From Pseudomonadales bacterium (GTDB lineage Bacteria > Pseudomonadota > Gammaproteobacteria > Pseudomonadales > UBA7239), in NCBI GenBank assembly GCA_020443005.1, contig JAGRJA010000094.1:1-19450 (forward strand): DNA of 19,450 nucleotides, given 5' to 3'. How positions within the stretch are numbered: position 1 is the first letter of the stretch; the number at the start of each line of letters is the position of its first letter. A model generated the notes under the pieces. The model did no database searches. It saw only the letters and a program-made list of their open reading frames with translations, and was not told the DNA's origin. The position numbers and the translations under genes are program-made. Positions 13,635 to 19,450 of the stretch are shown piece by piece.

Positions 13635-14660
13635 TCAGTGTTCCAGCTCAGTTATGAATTTTTTCTCGAATTCAATCAGCTTTATACGCAAGGTGTCCCT
13701 GTTTTCGAGATGTTCAGCAGATGTATAGCTTTCGATATCGGCTTTTTTAAAGCAAGGTTTTTCAGTTGTATTTGTGGCTAGCTCGGGCGCAATCAAAAGA
13801 TAATTTGTATCGATCGCTTCTGCCCGACAAAGTTCTGATGCAGTGGCCAGGGTTTCGTGTATTTTTTCTCCGTGGCGTGTGCCTGTTTCCAGAATCTCGA
13901 TGCCGGAGTTGCTGGCCAGCAAGTTTGCAATGTCCATAATCCGTGCAGCTTTTATTCTGGGAATAACCGTGTAGCCTGGCGGTGCATGCCGGTAGGCGTA
14001 GAAGATTGTTTCTATGGCCTGATCGAGGGTAATCAGAAAGCGGGTCATTTGGGCGTTTGTTACCGTAATAGGCAGACCTGCTTTCACCTGAGATAAAAAT
14101 GTCGGCAGAAAAGAGCCTCGGGAACCCAATACATTGCCATAACGAACATTAATAAAGCGTGTTCGCGGGATATCCTGATTGGCAGCTATGATGAGTTTTT
14201 CCTGCAAGGCCTTGCTCATTCCCATGACACTTACCGGTTCTACAGCCTTGTCTGTTGATATGCCGATAACGGTATCGACTGGATAGGATAGATTTTGAAT
14301 GGCATTAATAATGTTGTTAATGCCCATTATATTTGTCGCGATAGCTTCTTCCGGAAATCTTTCGGAATTGGGCACCTGCTTTAACGCAGCGCAGTGGATT
14401 ACGGTGTCGATGCTCTTTAATGCCTTGACGACACTGTCGTAATTGCGAATGTCGCCGATGCGCGAGGCGACGCGGGCATTGATGGAGCCGCCAAATCTTT
14501 TTTCCAGGCTTTGCATCAGATGAAACTGTTTAGCCTCATCCCGACTGAAGATAAGCAGCTTTTTGGGGCTGCCGTGTGCACCTGAAAGCAGGCTGCGCGT
14601 TAATGCACTACCAAGGGTTCCGGTAGCGCCGGTAATGAGAATGGACTTGTTTTCAAACAT
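13635..14660 (-). CDS. FlaA1/PseB/CapD-like nucleotide-sugar 4,6-dehydratase (SDR family)
   Basis: A 341-residue short-chain dehydrogenase/reductase. The Rossmann motif is G11-A-T-G14-T-L-G17, followed by the catalytic STDKAV (135-140) and M146-x3-K150 (VMGMSKALQEK). The Met in place of the usual Tyr of Y-x3-K, and the STDKAVxP context, are marks of the inverting UDP-GlcNAc 4,6-dehydratase group (FlaA1, PseB, CapD). The product would be a 4-keto-6-deoxy sugar nucleotide feeding a rare surface sugar. I chose ATG 14660 rather than the TTG at 14723 because MFENKSILITGATG is the normal family start. The ribosome-binding site is poor (an A-rich stretch). It leads the leftward three-gene unit. No aminotransferase or later pseudaminate or bacillosamine gene is in the window, so the exact sugar is open. 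Confidence 0.85.
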   Translation of the reverse strand: MFENKSILITGATGTLGSALTRSLLSGAHGSPKKLLIFSRDEAKQFHLMQSLEKRFGGSINARVASRIGDIRNYDSVVKALKSIDTVIHCAALKQVPNSERFPEEAIATNIMGINNIINAIQNLSYPVDTVIGISTDKAVEPVSVMGMSKALQEKLIIAANQDIPRTRFINVRYGNVLGSRGSFLPTFLSQVKAGLPITVTNAQMTRFLITLDQAIETIFYAYRHAPPGYTVIPRIKAARIMDIANLLASNSGIEILETGTRHGEKIHETLATASELCRAEAIDTNYLLIAPELATNTTEKPCFKKADIESYTSAEHLENRDTLRIKLIEFEKKFITELEH

Positions 14661-14783
14661 GTGCTTTTTTTCTGGGCAGGTGCGATGTGAAGTGTTTGCG
14701 GTATTGCATTGTAACCTTGGCAAAGAATAAAAGCATATTGTATCTGGATTGTATTTTTCGTGATCGGCTTTGTTCCACCTCGT

Positions 14784-14795
14784 TGTATCGATACA
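14784..14795. promoter_or_regulatory. Perfect 12-bp palindrome TGTATCGATACA
   Basis: TGTATC and GATACA are exact reverse complements with no spacer, 19 bp before the TCAG repeat tract in the divergent control region. A regulator-binding site is plausible. No regulator gene is adjacent, so the assignment rests on symmetry alone. Confidence 0.35.
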
Positions 14796-14814
14796 CGGTT
14801 ATGTGGCAGAGTGC

Positions 14815-14858
14815 TCAGTCAGTCAGTCAGTCAGTCAGTCAGTCAGTCAGTCAGTCAG
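14815..14858. repeat. Simple sequence repeat: 11 perfect TCAG tetranucleotide units
   Basis: Forty-four nucleotides are eleven uninterrupted TCAG units, directly preceded by GTGC and followed by GCGTTGG. Tetranucleotide tracts of this length are prone to slipped-strand mispairing, and they drive phase variation in host-adapted bacteria. Here the tract is intergenic, about 150 bp from the start codon on each side, so length changes would alter promoter or operator spacing and not a reading frame. Confidence 0.95.
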
Positions 14859-15007
14859 GCGTTGGCGATATCGATCATAAGGGTGGGTGCCTCATCGTAT
14901 AGTCAGAAAGAGGCAACTATCTGTATATCCGCTAACAAGTGCGGCAAGTGTTTCGTTGTAATGTCTGTGGCTTGTCGTTAAAGCGGTTTTATTGAGAGAG
15001 TTTCAAG

Positions 15008-16081
15008 GTGAGCAATAATCATTTGCAATACAAGAAGTACCTTTCAATCGGATTTTTTGTTGTCTTGATTTTGCCGCTATTCCATTTTTATTGGGGGAAT
15101 GATCAAAGGGTCTCCGCCACTGAAAAAAGACAGCTTGCACAGCGGCCAACATTGCCCGAATCCGGTGAACAGTTAAAGGGTTACATTGCCGGGTTTGAAA
15201 GCTATTTTAATGATCAGCTGCTTTTCAGGGACACATTTATCGGTTTACAGAAAAAAATTAAATTGGCCTTCGGTTTGTCTCCTACCGCAAATGTCATTGC
15301 GGGTGAGGGAAGGTGGCTGTTCAATAATTTTGACGATGTTTTCGGCAACTACCAGCGTCGTCATGCACACAGCGAGCAAGAGATTCGTGCCTGGGCACAA
15401 TATATCACTGAAAGAAAGGGTTGGCTGGCATCCCGTGGTATCGCCTATTATTTCATGCCGGTACCCGACAAGCATGCGATTTACAAGCAGTATCTTCCTG
15501 AAAAAGACAGGCTGCGCATTGAGCAGAATAACATCCATATTTTATTGAAAACACTCGCATCGGGTGAGTCTGTTAACAGTATTGTTGATATTTACCCGGA
15601 TATGCTGAAACAGAAGAACGGGTTCGAGTTGCCGCTCTATACGCCGGGCGATACACACTGGAATATTCTTGGTGCCGCGGTTGCAACAGATGCGCTGGTC
15701 AGAAAAATGAAAGCCCGATTTCCTGCGCTTGATTACAGCTTGCCAGGTGATACGGATTATTTTGTTGAGCAGGATGGTCTGGGAGGTGAACTCGTTGCTA
15801 TCGTTGGGGGAGGGAAATCCTATAAAACGCCAGCAGCATTACTTAAAAATTATGCGACTTGTGTGGGCAAAGACAAGGCCTTGTATACCGTTAACAGCTA
15901 TGGCCTGAATAGTACAGGGCGACTTGTGAAGGACGCGCCGCATGTGCTGCAGTGCAATGGGGCATCCGGTTTGAAGGTGCTGGTTTTCAGGGACAGCTTC
16001 TGGGACAAGCTGGCATATACGCTTGCGCCACTCTTTTATGAAACCTATGTGATTAAAATGGAGGGCGAAGTTTTTTTTTGA
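15008..16081 (+). CDS. AlgX/AlgJ-like SGNH O-acetyltransferase, N-terminal and catalytic part, ended by a frameshift
   Basis: A 357-residue open frame from GTG 15008 (GAGAGAG ribosome-binding site, 7 nt). One N-terminal membrane anchor (about 11-29, YLSIGFFVVLILPLFHFYW) puts the rest in the periplasm. The domain is the AlgX/AlgJ SGNH-like fold: FESYFNDQLLFRDTFIGLQKKIK (63-85), YYFMPVPDKHAIY (147-159), PGDTHWNILG with D215 and H217 as the Asp-x-His pair, and FRDSFWDKL with S330 as the nucleophile. These enzymes O-acetylate exported polysaccharides. The frame stops at TGA 16079-16081 directly after nine T (16071-16079). With eight T the frame would continue as FFDDRILMEMVAEYRPDIVLEQRVYRLL, the normal end of this domain. 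So the intact product is about 523 residues, ending at 16580. The break is a sequencing error, a mutation, phase variation or programmed slippage. Confidence 0.85.
   Translation: MSNNHLQYKKYLSIGFFVVLILPLFHFYWGNDQRVSATEKRQLAQRPTLPESGEQLKGYIAGFESYFNDQLLFRDTFIGLQKKIKLAFGLSPTANVIAGEGRWLFNNFDDVFGNYQRRHAHSEQEIRAWAQYITERKGWLASRGIAYYFMPVPDKHAIYKQYLPEKDRLRIEQNNIHILLKTLASGESVNSIVDIYPDMLKQKNGFELPLYTPGDTHWNILGAAVATDALVRKMKARFPALDYSLPGDTDYFVEQDGLGGELVAIVGGGKSYKTPAALLKNYATCVGKDKALYTVNSYGLNSTGRLVKDAPHVLQCNGASGLKVLVFRDSFWDKLAYTLAPLFYETYVIKMEGEVFF
16071..16079. repeat. Homopolymeric T9 tract at the frameshift
   Basis: Nine consecutive T lie in the coding strand between GGCGAAG and GATGATCG. In the upstream frame they read into TGA; shifted by one base they open GAT GAT CGA ATT CTG ATG, which is the continuing coding frame. 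Runs of eight to ten T or A are known sites of replication and RNA-polymerase slippage. Confidence 0.9.
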
Positions 16082-16094
16082 TGATCGAATTCTG

Positions 16095-16580
16095 ATGGAA
16101 ATGGTTGCGGAGTATCGGCCTGATATTGTGTTGGAGCAGCGTGTCTACAGGTTGCTGCCCCGCGCACCGCAAACCAGCCTTGCCGATATTGAAGCAAGTC
16201 AGCATTATTTTGAGGTCGCCAATCCGGATTTTGTTTCGGTGCTGCACTCGATAAAAACAAAAAATATCAGGGCCCGGTTTGACAGTGGTTCAAGGGTTTA
16301 TATTTCACAGCCCGGCTGGCGATCGGAAGCTGAATTTTCAATCCCGGCATGTTATGCAGCATGTTTTGCCCGATTGACAATAAGTACTGCAGCTGCATCC
16401 CGATTCAGGTTGAGTCTGCTTGACACAGAAAAGAACCTGCAACAGCAAGAGAAAATCTTCCTGAAAGATGGCCTGAATACCCTTTATATGAAACTTGATA
16501 AAGCGGTACATTCGGTGGTTTTAGATCGTTGGGAGAATGCTGCCGATATCGAGATTAGGGGCTTTGATGTTGGTCGGTGA
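16095..16580 (+). CDS. C-terminal part of the AlgX-like O-acetyltransferase, in the +1 frame
   Basis: The open frame with ATG at 16095 encodes 161 residues but has no ribosome-binding site. Its coding content starts further upstream, right at the T9 tract (16071-16079). The first part, MEMVAEYRPDIVLEQRVYRLLP, is the usual last helix and strand of the AlgX/AlgJ catalytic domain, so this is not an independent gene. The rest (about residues 50-161; SGSRVYISQPGWRSEAEFSIPAC through SVVLDRWENAADIEIRGFDVGR) looks like a beta-rich carbohydrate-binding-type domain, similar in layout to the C-terminal module of AlgX, though that is a weak match by eye. Whether it is translated depends on tract length or slippage. 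Confidence 0.7.
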   Translation: MEMVAEYRPDIVLEQRVYRLLPRAPQTSLADIEASQHYFEVANPDFVSVLHSIKTKNIRARFDSGSRVYISQPGWRSEAEFSIPACYAACFARLTISTAAASRFRLSLLDTEKNLQQQEKIFLKDGLNTLYMKLDKAVHSVVLDRWENAADIEIRGFDVGR

Positions 16581-16935
16581 TGATTTTTTCACCCGTGGAA
16601 TATTTTTCGGCAACCGATGCGCAACCGATCATTGCCCCTTGTAGGCAGGTTTATAATGTCGGGCCGGATTTTCTGTAAACAGGGGTTTGTGCAATCAACG
16701 GTTTTTGCTTTCGTTGAATGTATAATTTCCCTTGGTGATCATGATTCACGGGTATAACATCGTTCCCTGCCTGCATGAAGCAGTCAGGTCTGCCAGAAGA
16801 CACGATTAGCCAGAGGTGATCGCTGGCCTTACAATAAACAGTTGTTTTGGGTGAGCAGTGGGTGCCAGCATGTTTTTTACCTGTCAGGCTACTTGCTGCA
16901 AAGCGGTTTGCAATTTTATATAAAATGAGGGGCAT
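16581..16935 (+). other. Intergenic region before the membrane acyltransferase gene
   Basis: A 355-bp gap. It contains a 9-bp direct repeat GCAACCGAT (16610-16618 and 16621-16629, 11-bp period), a loose GTGA-N7-TCAC symmetry at 16735-16749 and a weak promoter-like pair TTGCTG (16893-16898) and TATATA (16917-16922) with 18-bp spacing. GAGGGG precedes the GTG at 16936. The reverse-strand ORF crossing it has no family resemblance and is rejected. No terminator with a T-tract was found after 16580. Confidence 0.5.
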
Positions 16936-17967
16936 GTGGAAAACAGAAGCCATTGGGTAGATTACGCAAAAGCCATCGGTATCGTTCTGGTCGTTTACGG
17001 GCATGTTTTGAAGGGCTTGCATAGCGCTGGTATCAAAATGCCGGAAGCATTTTATGAGCTCTCCTACAGTATTGTTTATACCTTTCACATGCCGCTGTTT
17101 TTTTTCCTGTCCGGTTTGTTTTTTTACAGCTCTTTTTCAAAAAGGGGGGCGAAGAAACTGGTTTTCAGTAAAATCGACACCATTGTTTACCCCTATATTG
17201 TGTGGTCTGTGTTTCAGGGCTTGATCGAGGCGTTTTTGTCGGATTACACAAACGGTAATGTCGCCTATTCCGATGTTTTCTCGCTTTTATGGGCGCCAAG
17301 GGCTCAGTTCTGGTTTCTTTACGCACTCTTTCTGATTTTTGTTTTGTCGTCAGCCATTTTTTCCCTGGTTTCGAAAAGGTTTGCTGTACTTGTTACTGCT
17401 TTGGCAGCACTTGCCTATATCGCAAGTTCCGCATTGCCGGATTTTTTTATCATCGGTTTTCTTTCGAGAAACTTTGTATTTTTTCTTTTGGGTATCCTTT
17501 TTACCGAATATTGTAAGGCCGAACAGTTTTCCTCCCTTTATTATGTTTCAGGTTTGACGCTGCTGTTCCTGTGTGGGCAATATGTTTTTCATTTCCCGCT
17601 CGGCCTTTATTACGAAAACAAGGGCGTGGCTTCATTGTGCCTGGCGCTGGTTTCGATTTTAACAGTCGTCAGTATTTCTTCGTTTTTGTCTGTCAGGCAT
17701 TACCGGTTTTTTGTTTTTATCGGTACTTCATCAATGGCGATATACCTGATGCACATTCTGGCAGGTAGTGGTGTCAGGGTGATACTGAAATCCTTGATGG
17801 GCATCGACTCATTTGCGGTTCATATTGTGGCGGGTACCTTGCTGGGTGTGCTGGCACCGCTGCTTGCCGTTTTTATTATCAATAAATTCAATATCCCCTA
17901 TGTTTTTTCGGCGCCCGTCAGCCGCTGGGTTTCCGGCCTGCTGGGCAAGACTACAGCACGCACTTGA
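16936..17967 (+). CDS. Acyltransferase family 3 membrane protein (OafA/fucose 4-O-acetylase-like)
   Basis: A 343-residue integral membrane protein with about ten hydrophobic segments. The Acyl_transf_3 opening is clear: WVDYAKAIGIVLVVYGHVLKGL (7-28), with H23 the conserved His, and YTFHMPLFFFLSGLFFYSSF (48-67) is the classic second block. These proteins transfer acetyl or other acyl groups to surface polysaccharides or lipids across the inner membrane. The start must be GTG 16936: an in-frame TAA lies at 16921-16923, and the nearby ATG at 16934 is in a frame that stops after eight codons. GAGGGG is close (3 nt spacing), so translation may be inefficient. It follows another O-acetylation gene, so the two may serve one polymer. 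The acyl group and acceptor are unknown. Confidence 0.88.
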   Translation: MENRSHWVDYAKAIGIVLVVYGHVLKGLHSAGIKMPEAFYELSYSIVYTFHMPLFFFLSGLFFYSSFSKRGAKKLVFSKIDTIVYPYIVWSVFQGLIEAFLSDYTNGNVAYSDVFSLLWAPRAQFWFLYALFLIFVLSSAIFSLVSKRFAVLVTALAALAYIASSALPDFFIIGFLSRNFVFFLLGILFTEYCKAEQFSSLYYVSGLTLLFLCGQYVFHFPLGLYYENKGVASLCLALVSILTVVSISSFLSVRHYRFFVFIGTSSMAIYLMHILAGSGVRVILKSLMGIDSFAVHIVAGTLLGVLAPLLAVFIINKFNIPYVFSAPVSRWVSGLLGKTTART

Positions 17968-18056
17968 GATTGATCGGCTTTCAGCAGCAGACCTGGTTTA
18001 TATGCCTTTCATGCAACAACAAGAGAGCAACTTTCCACCCGTAGCGTGAAGCCCTT

Positions 18057-19450
18057 TTATTTGTTGATCAGGTTGCGCAGACCGGCAATGCCTTCCTTGC
18101 GTTGTGCTTTTTTTTGTTCTTCTGTTAAAGGGGTGCTTCGTGCACCGCCTTCCCACAGTAAATCTTCTTCAGGCAGCTCGTCGAGAAAGCGGCTTGCTTT
18201 GCAAATTTTGCTGTCGCCATAGGTTTTTCTTTTTTCAGCGAGCGTCAGCGTCAGTGTTTTTTTTGCCCTTGTGATACCGACATAGGCGAGTCTGCGCTCT
18301 TCACCGATGTCGTCGTTTTCGATGCTGTTACGATGAGGTAACAGCTCTTCCTCCATACCCATTAAATAGACATGGGGGAACTCCAGCCCTTTTGCAGCAT
18401 GAAGCGTCATCAGCGCGACACGGTCGGTCAAGTCCTCTTCCTCCTGTCTTTCCAGAATGTCCTGTAAAAGCAGTTTGGCGATGGCGGCTTCGATGTTGTC
18501 TTCACCGTCATCCATCTCATTCTGTTTCTTCAGGGAATCTTCGATAGCGTCGATCAGAAAGTTGATGTTCTGCATGCGCTTTTCTGCAGCGACAGGCGAC
18601 TTGCTGTTTTGGTGAAGCCATGCAAGGTAGCCGATGTCATCGATCATTTCCCGCAGTATGGGTACAGGATTCTGTTTGTAACAGTTTTCGCGAACCTCAT
18701 TCATCCATCGTGTGAATTGTCGCAAACGGGAGAGATGTTCTTCAGACAGCTGCGATGAAAAGCCGATGTCATCGACAACATTGAAGAGACTGGCTTGACG
18801 CTGTTTTGAATACTCGCCAAGTTTCTGAAGCGTTGTTGGCCCTATTCCCCGCCGGGGTGTGTTGATGATGCGCAGAAAGGCGTTGTCATCATCCGGATTA
18901 ACCAGAAGCCGCAGGTAGGCCATGATGTCCTTTATCTCTGTTCTGGAAAAAAACGAAGTGCCGCCACTCATGCTGTAAGGGATGTGGTTTTGCTGTAGCT
19001 TGATTTCGAGCAGCTTTGCCTGATGGTTGCCTCGATACAACACAGCGTAATCACGGAAGTGATTGTTGCGCTGGGCGCGTTGCATGAGAATCTCGATTGC
19101 GATGCGTTCTACCTCGTCCTCTTCATTTTTGCATTGCAGGACACGAATTGGCGGGCCAAAGTCATGTTCGCTCCAGAGCTTTTTTTCAAAGTTATGAGGG
19201 TTGTGTGAAATCAGTTCGTTAGCGGCTTTGAGAATGCGTCCGCTTGAACGGTAATTCTGTTCGAGCTTGATGATTTTCAACCAGGGGAAATCTTTCTGTA
19301 ACTGCATCAGGTTTTCCGGCTTCGCACCGCGCCAGGCATAAATAGACTGGTCGTCGTCACCTACGGCAGTAAGGTTGGCTTTTTCACCGCAAAGCAGCTT
19401 TACCAGTTGATATTGACTTGCATTGGTGTCCTGATATTCGTCGACCAGCA
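18057..19450 (-). CDS. rep: ATP-dependent DNA helicase Rep (UvrD family), N-terminus cut by window edge
   Basis: The minus-strand frame is open from the right edge to the TAA stop at 18057-18059 and gives about 464 C-terminal residues; E. coli Rep is 673 residues, so about 200 are missing. The visible superfamily 1 motifs in order are VDEYQDTN (motif II, Walker B), GDDDQSIYAWRGA (motif III), LEQNYRSSGRI (motif IV), MTLHAAKGLEFPHVYLMGMEEELLPH (motif V) and EERRLAYVGITRAKKTL (motif VI). The ATP-binding motif I lies outside the window. Rep is a 3'-5' helicase that unwinds DNA and removes proteins ahead of forks. The internal Met at 19307 is not the start, because motifs II and III lie before it. 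UvrD is the main alternative; the short C-terminal tail and YVGITRAKKTL favour Rep. It converges with the acyltransferase gene, 89 bp apart. Confidence 0.88.
   Translation of the reverse strand, partial: LVDEYQDTNASQYQLVKLLCGEKANLTAVGDDDQSIYAWRGAKPENLMQLQKDFPWLKIIKLEQNYRSSGRILKAANELISHNPHNFEKKLWSEHDFGPPIRVLQCKNEEDEVERIAIEILMQRAQRNNHFRDYAVLYRGNHQAKLLEIKLQQNHIPYSMSGGTSFFSRTEIKDIMAYLRLLVNPDDDNAFLRIINTPRRGIGPTTLQKLGEYSKQRQASLFNVVDDIGFSSQLSEEHLSRLRQFTRWMNEVRENCYKQNPVPILREMIDDIGYLAWLHQNSKSPVAAEKRMQNINFLIDAIEDSLKKQNEMDDGEDNIEAAIAKLLLQDILERQEEEDLTDRVALMTLHAAKGLEFPHVYLMGMEEELLPHRNSIENDDIGEERRLAYVGITRAKKTLTLTLAEKRKTYGDSKICKASRFLDELPEEDLLWEGGARSTPLTEEQKKAQRKEGIAGLRNLINK

Larger units (their letters stand above)
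14661..15007. other. Divergent intergenic region with slippage-prone repeat
   Basis: A 347-bp gap between the leftward dehydratase unit and the rightward O-acetyltransferase gene. It contains a 12-bp palindrome at 14784-14795 and eleven TCAG units at 14815-14858, roughly midway between the two starts, and the GAGAGAG ribosome-binding site at 14994-15000. The two small forward ORFs that read through the repeat as Ser-Gln-Ser-Val have no ribosome-binding site and are not accepted as genes. TACAAT-like -10 sequences face left near 14730-14755, without a convincing -35. Confidence 0.6.

Noticed and set aside
14687..14981. Two overlapping forward ORFs reading through the TCAG tract as repeated Ser-Val-Ser-Gln units
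   Set aside because: No ribosome-binding site, no recognisable domain, and the repeat content is simply the translation of a microsatellite. The flanking codons show no coding character.
16735..16749. GTGA-N7-TCAC element resembling a CRP site
   Set aside because: CRP half-sites are separated by 6 bp, not 7, and the outer bases do not fit; not strong enough to call.
16651..17088. Reverse-strand ORF of 145 codons across the region before the acyltransferase gene
   Set aside because: It overlaps the N-terminus of a clear Acyl_transf_3 protein, has no ribosome-binding site and resembles no family. Treated as antisense shadow.
1..19450. CRISPR array, tRNA or rRNA genes, insertion sequences, integrases, toxin-antitoxin or defence genes
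   Set aside because: Looked for by repeat pattern and protein content; none was found, and the only periodic repeat is the TCAG tract.

Overview
The window looks like a chromosomal stretch of a marine-type gammaproteobacterium. The evidence is moderate GC, a Rep-type UvrD-family helicase, E. coli-like Shine-Dalgarno sites, an outer-membrane beta-barrel protein ending in Phe, and IpdAB-type CoA-transferase-fold genes of the kind used in bacterial steroid catabolism. Species cannot be fixed from the sequence.

Region 1 (1-9974) is catabolic. A leftward, truncated luciferase-like flavin oxidoreductase faces a rightward operon encoding an acyl-CoA dehydrogenase, two MaoC-fold hydratase subunits (one with the catalytic Asp/His pair, one with the His replaced by Tyr) and a TetR regulator. 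The last three genes are joined by GTGA start/stop overlaps. A 31-bp near-perfect palindrome lies in the divergent intergenic region and is a good candidate operator. A two-gene envelope unit follows (TPR/beta-barrel outer-membrane protein plus a periplasmic FecR-domain protein). Then comes a second catabolic operon: IpdA-like and IpdB-like subunits, a DUF35 zinc-ribbon/OB-fold protein and an Ltp2-like thiolase-fold aldolase, closed by a strong intrinsic terminator. Together these resemble the enzymes that dehydrogenate, hydrate and retro-aldol cleave a steroid side chain, plus the hydrolase that opens the last steroid ring. The substrate is inferred, not shown.

Region 2 (about 10000-17967) is visibly AT-richer and looks like a cell-surface glycan accessory island. 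Two tandem paralogous radical SAM/SPASM-like genes run rightward and meet, with overlapping stop codons, a leftward three-gene unit: FlaA1/PseB-like nucleotide-sugar dehydratase, CE4-like deacetylase, GT2-like glycosyltransferase. The divergent intergenic region upstream of that unit carries eleven perfect TCAG tandem repeats and a 12-bp palindrome. Rightward from there is an AlgX/AlgJ-like SGNH O-acetyltransferase whose frame is broken at a run of nine T; the remainder of the protein continues in the next frame. An integral-membrane acyltransferase-3 protein follows. Two slippage-prone tracts in one surface-polysaccharide locus suggest phase variation.

Region 3 (18057-19450) is the leftward C-terminal part of the Rep DNA helicase gene, cut by the window edge; it is probably the conserved flank of the island. 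No tRNA, rRNA, CRISPR array, transposase or integrase was seen.
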